Below are positions 61,677 through 64,000 of a DNA stretch of 64,000 nt, piece after piece (the stretch's first letter is position 1; each line of letters begins with the position of its first letter). The position numbers and the translations under genes are program-made. A model generated the notes under the pieces. The model did no database searches, was not told where the DNA came from, and saw only the letters and a list, made by a program, of their open reading frames with translations. Origin of the DNA: Ascoidea asiatica. Taxonomy: Eukaryota; Ascomycota; Saccharomycetes; Ascoideales; Ascoideaceae. The stretch covers positions 2,413,351 to 2,477,350 of the forward strand of contig BCKQ01000002.1 in assembly GCA_001600695.1 (NCBI GenBank). Direction: 5' to 3'.

Positions 61677-64000
61677 TTAAATGCTACTGAATTTATCATA
61701 GCTATATTTGTTATTATCTTTAGAATTTTTGAATTTTTCTAAATGATAAAGATCTTTGATTTTTTTATAATTTTTTACTCTTGAAAATTTTGATAAAGAA
61801 GATCCAGAATTGGAACTTGAACTAGAACTGAATTTGGAACTTGAAGCAACCACTCCTCCATATTCTCCTTCATAAATTGTAGCTCTTTCCTTTTTATTTA
61901 ATCGAATTGTCTCTAATTCGAATAATCTTAGAATCTCAATGGCACTTGGTCTATTTGAAGGATTTGGTTCAAGCATCCAATGAACTAATAAATCTAATGT
62001 TTTACCATCTTTGATGAACTCAACTGATTTTTTTTGAAGTTCTTTCATTTGTTCATCAGTTACACTGTTATTGTCAATGACACTTAAATTTCCAACATCT
62101 GATAAATCTCCTGATCTTAATTTTTGCCAACTAACTCCATTATCTGGTAAATAAATATTAGCTGCAATTTCAAATATAATTAAGCCTAATGAGAAAATAT
62201 CTGATTTCTTACTATATTCTGAATTCAATAAAATCTCAGGTGCAATATATTCTCTATCACCTTCTTTTTCAATATTTTTGATTGAAGTTTTATTGGAAGT
62301 TATAGATAGTTTGGTTGATAATCCAAAATCTCCAATTTTTAATCCTCCTTTAGAAGATATAAAAACATTTGCAGGTTTTAAATCTAAATGAATAATATCA
62401 TTAGAATGTAAATAATTCAATCCAATTGATAATTCTTCTAAAATTTTCCATATTCTAAATTCATCTATTCTATCAACAGATCCATTTTCTAATAAAAACT
62501 TATCCAAAGATCCATTTTCATAGAAATCTGTAATGATATATTCCTCATTATTATTACTTGTGAAAAAATCAATAAATTTCAAAACATAATCAGAACCATC
62601 AATTCTTCTTTTGTTTCTTTTCAATTCATTGAGTATTTCAATTTCTTCATTAAGACAAACTTTATCTCTAGAATTAATATTTAAATATTTTGAAATTTTA
62701 TCAACATTTTTTGAAGTATCTAATGTTTTCTTGAATATCTTTGTTCTAGTATTAGCTAATTTATTACTACCTAAAGAAACAATAGAAGAAGAAGGTGTTG
62801 GATTTTTTTTTATAATTTTTTTAATAGCATATTTTGAACTCTTGAAATCAACTTGATAAACAATTGAAAATTCTCCACGACCAATTAATTTAATGTTTGA
62901 AAATTTTGAAATTAGAAAATCATCGCCTTCAAATCTTTGAGTTGCAATTGAAGCAGAAGAAAAATCTCTAACCATTCCAGACTTAGGATTGTTAGTATTA
63001 TTATTGTTATTATTATTATTTGAAAACATATTTAAATTGAAATTAAATGATGAAGATCTTTTCATGGTAGGAGTTGAGGTTGGACTTGGTGATGAATTTG
63101 AACAACAATATTTACTCAGAGAAGTAAGTAAACATTTATTTGAATTTTGGTTTTGATTTTGATTATTAAGACTATTGGCTGTATTTGAACGATGTCTAAA
63201 AACAGAACTAAATTGAAGACTATGAGATTTTGGGAATTTTGTTGGTGTAGATGGAATTGGATCTATATCATCATAATTGAATGCATCGTCATAATCAAAA
63301 TAATCTTCTTCATCATCTAGAAGTGAAACAGTTGAAATTCCATTATTATTTGAATTTTTATTATTATTCTGATCATGACTTCGTTTGTAATCTTCTAAAT
63401 CTTGATGTGAAATTGTATTTCTATGATAGGAATTTCTTAAAGAAGGTAAATCCTGATCACTATCATATTGAATAATATTAGTATCATCATTAATATCATC
63501 ATCTTGTTGTTCAACGATATCCTCTTCTTCTTCTTTCTCTATTATATTTTCATTATCAAAGTCATGAATATTAGTAGATTCATGAAAAAAGTCATATTGT
63601 TCATCATCTTGATCTAATAAAGAACTTGGTTTTGATTTATTGATAGAAGAAGTGTTAAGAATATTTGAATTTTCATGATTAGTATGAAATTCATTATTAA
63701 AATTTGATAAACAATTATTTAATTTTTCTTTATTAAAAGAAAAGTTAAAAACAGGAGGAGGTAAAGGATGTGAATAATTTTGAACTAATTTGATTGTTGA
63801 ATTTGTTGATTTATTATTAATTTCTGTTGAACTTTGATTATTGAAAAAAGAAGATAATTTTGATTTTTTTCTTATTATTGAATTTGGAGTATTTGGTTTT
63901 TTTAAATCATTATTGAATATTATTGATGGTTTTTTACATGGAGTATCTGGAACAATATAAGAATTATTGTTGCTATTATTATTTATAAAACTTGAATTGT
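61677..64000 (-). CDS. SWE1: Swe1 (Wee1-type) protein kinase, N-terminus beyond right edge
   Basis: The minus-strand frame is open from the stop at 61677 without interruption to the window edge, giving 774 visible codons. The internal Met at 63065 is therefore probably not the start. The N-terminal part is Asn/Asp/Ser-rich and disordered. The kinase domain has the glycine loop GRGEFSIVYQV (about 62850-62885), AIKKI lysine, IIHLDLKPANVF catalytic loop, GDFGLSTK and GDREYIAPE, the last typical of Wee1 kinases. A large low-homology insert separates the glycine loop from the alphaC region (LNEEIEILNELKR), as in Swe1. Swe1 phosphorylates the conserved tyrosine of Cdc28/Cdk1 to delay mitosis when bud formation is disturbed. 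A Ser-rich tail follows the kinase domain. Hsl7, its negative regulator, is the facing gene. Confidence 0.93.
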   Translation of the reverse strand, partial: NSSFINNNSNNNSYIVPDTPCKKPSIIFNNDLKKPNTPNSIIRKKSKLSSFFNNQSSTEINNKSTNSTIKLVQNYSHPLPPPVFNFSFNKEKLNNCLSNFNNEFHTNHENSNILNTSSINKSKPSSLLDQDDEQYDFFHESTNIHDFDNENIIEKEEEEDIVEQQDDDINDDTNIIQYDSDQDLPSLRNSYHRNTISHQDLEDYKRSHDQNNNKNSNNNGISTVSLLDDEEDYFDYDDAFNYDDIDPIPSTPTKFPKSHSLQFSSVFRHRSNTANSLNNQNQNQNSNKCLLTSLSKYCCSNSSPSPTSTPTMKRSSSFNFNLNMFSNNNNNNNNTNNPKSGMVRDFSSASIATQRFEGDDFLISKFSNIKLIGRGEFSIVYQVDFKSSKYAIKKIIKKNPTPSSSIVSLGSNKLANTRTKIFKKTLDTSKNVDKISKYLNINSRDKVCLNEEIEILNELKRNKRRIDGSDYVLKFIDFFTSNNNEEYIITDFYENGSLDKFLLENGSVDRIDEFRIWKILEELSIGLNYLHSNDIIHLDLKPANVFISSKGGLKIGDFGLSTKLSITSNKTSIKNIEKEGDREYIAPEILLNSEYSKKSDIFSLGLIIFEIAANIYLPDNGVSWQKLRSGDLSDVGNLSVIDNNSVTDEQMKELQKKSVEFIKDGKTLDLLVHWMLEPNPSNRPSAIEILRLFELETIRLNKKERATIYEGEYGGVVASSSKFSSSSSSNSGSSLSKFSRVKNYKKIKDLYHLEKFKNSKDNNKYSYDKFSSI

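Noticed and set aside
61677-63065. SWE1 starting at the Met at 63065
   Set aside because: The frame has no stop from 63066 to the window end, and Swe1 kinases have long N-terminal regions, so the gene continues past the edge.

Overview
The window looks like nuclear DNA of an AT-rich ascomycete budding yeast (Saccharomycotina). The evidence is recognisable yeast orthologues (SCJ1, COX5, SYP1, SAR1, NCA2, PNO1, HSL7, SWE1), single-exon genes except SAR1 (one short intron with a GTATGT donor), Asn/Ser-rich proteins, and tRNA genes close to known yeast forms. CTG codons are very rare. One falls on a conserved leucine of SAR1, which weakly favours normal CUG=Leu decoding. I cannot name the species. 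About 56% of the window is protein coding. Intergenic regions are long (up to 2.7 kb), and several hold patches clearly richer in G+C than their surroundings.

Layout. 1-12 kb: 3' part of an SCJ1-like ER DnaJ gene, tRNA-Ile(UAU) with intron, an NCS1/Thi7-type permease (-), a MATE transporter (-), a signal-peptide-bearing agmatinase-like ureohydrolase (+), and a second, inverted tRNA-Ile copy. 12.9-21.3 kb: two same-strand F-box-like/leucine-rich-repeat genes (-), an MsrB-type methionine sulfoxide reductase (-), tRNA-Asn, and endopolygalacturonase 1 (-). 22.6-27 kb: tRNA-Val, tRNA-His, COX5-like (-), a small Ser/Thr-rich secreted protein (+), tRNA-Ser and tRNA-Thr. 27.5-35.7 kb: SYP1 (+), a Rua1_C-type zinc-binding protein (+), and a GNAT acetyltransferase (-). 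37.2-47.9 kb: GH81 endo-1,3-beta-glucanase (+), SAR1 (+), a Cys/Asn-rich unknown (-), and NCA2 (+). 49-55.4 kb: endopolygalacturonase 2 (+), a second tRNA-His (+), a GH3 beta-glucosidase with PA14 insert (-), and PNO1 (-). 56.7-64 kb: HSL7 (+) facing SWE1 (-), with SWE1 cut by the right edge.

Themes. Four glycoside hydrolases (two GH28, GH81, GH3) suggest pectin and glucan use plus cell-wall turnover. HSL7 and SWE1, whose products act in the same morphogenesis checkpoint, are convergent neighbours. No transposase, CRISPR array or intact transposon was seen. The most interesting unexplained signals are: (i) a ~120 bp conserved element with an 8-bp inverted repeat, found at about the same distance downstream of both tRNA-His genes; (ii) a near-identical inverted duplication of ~225 bp around tRNA-Ile(UAU); (iii) the polygalacturonase pair, which has diverged mainly by charge-changing substitutions; (iv) the HSL7-SWE1 pairing.
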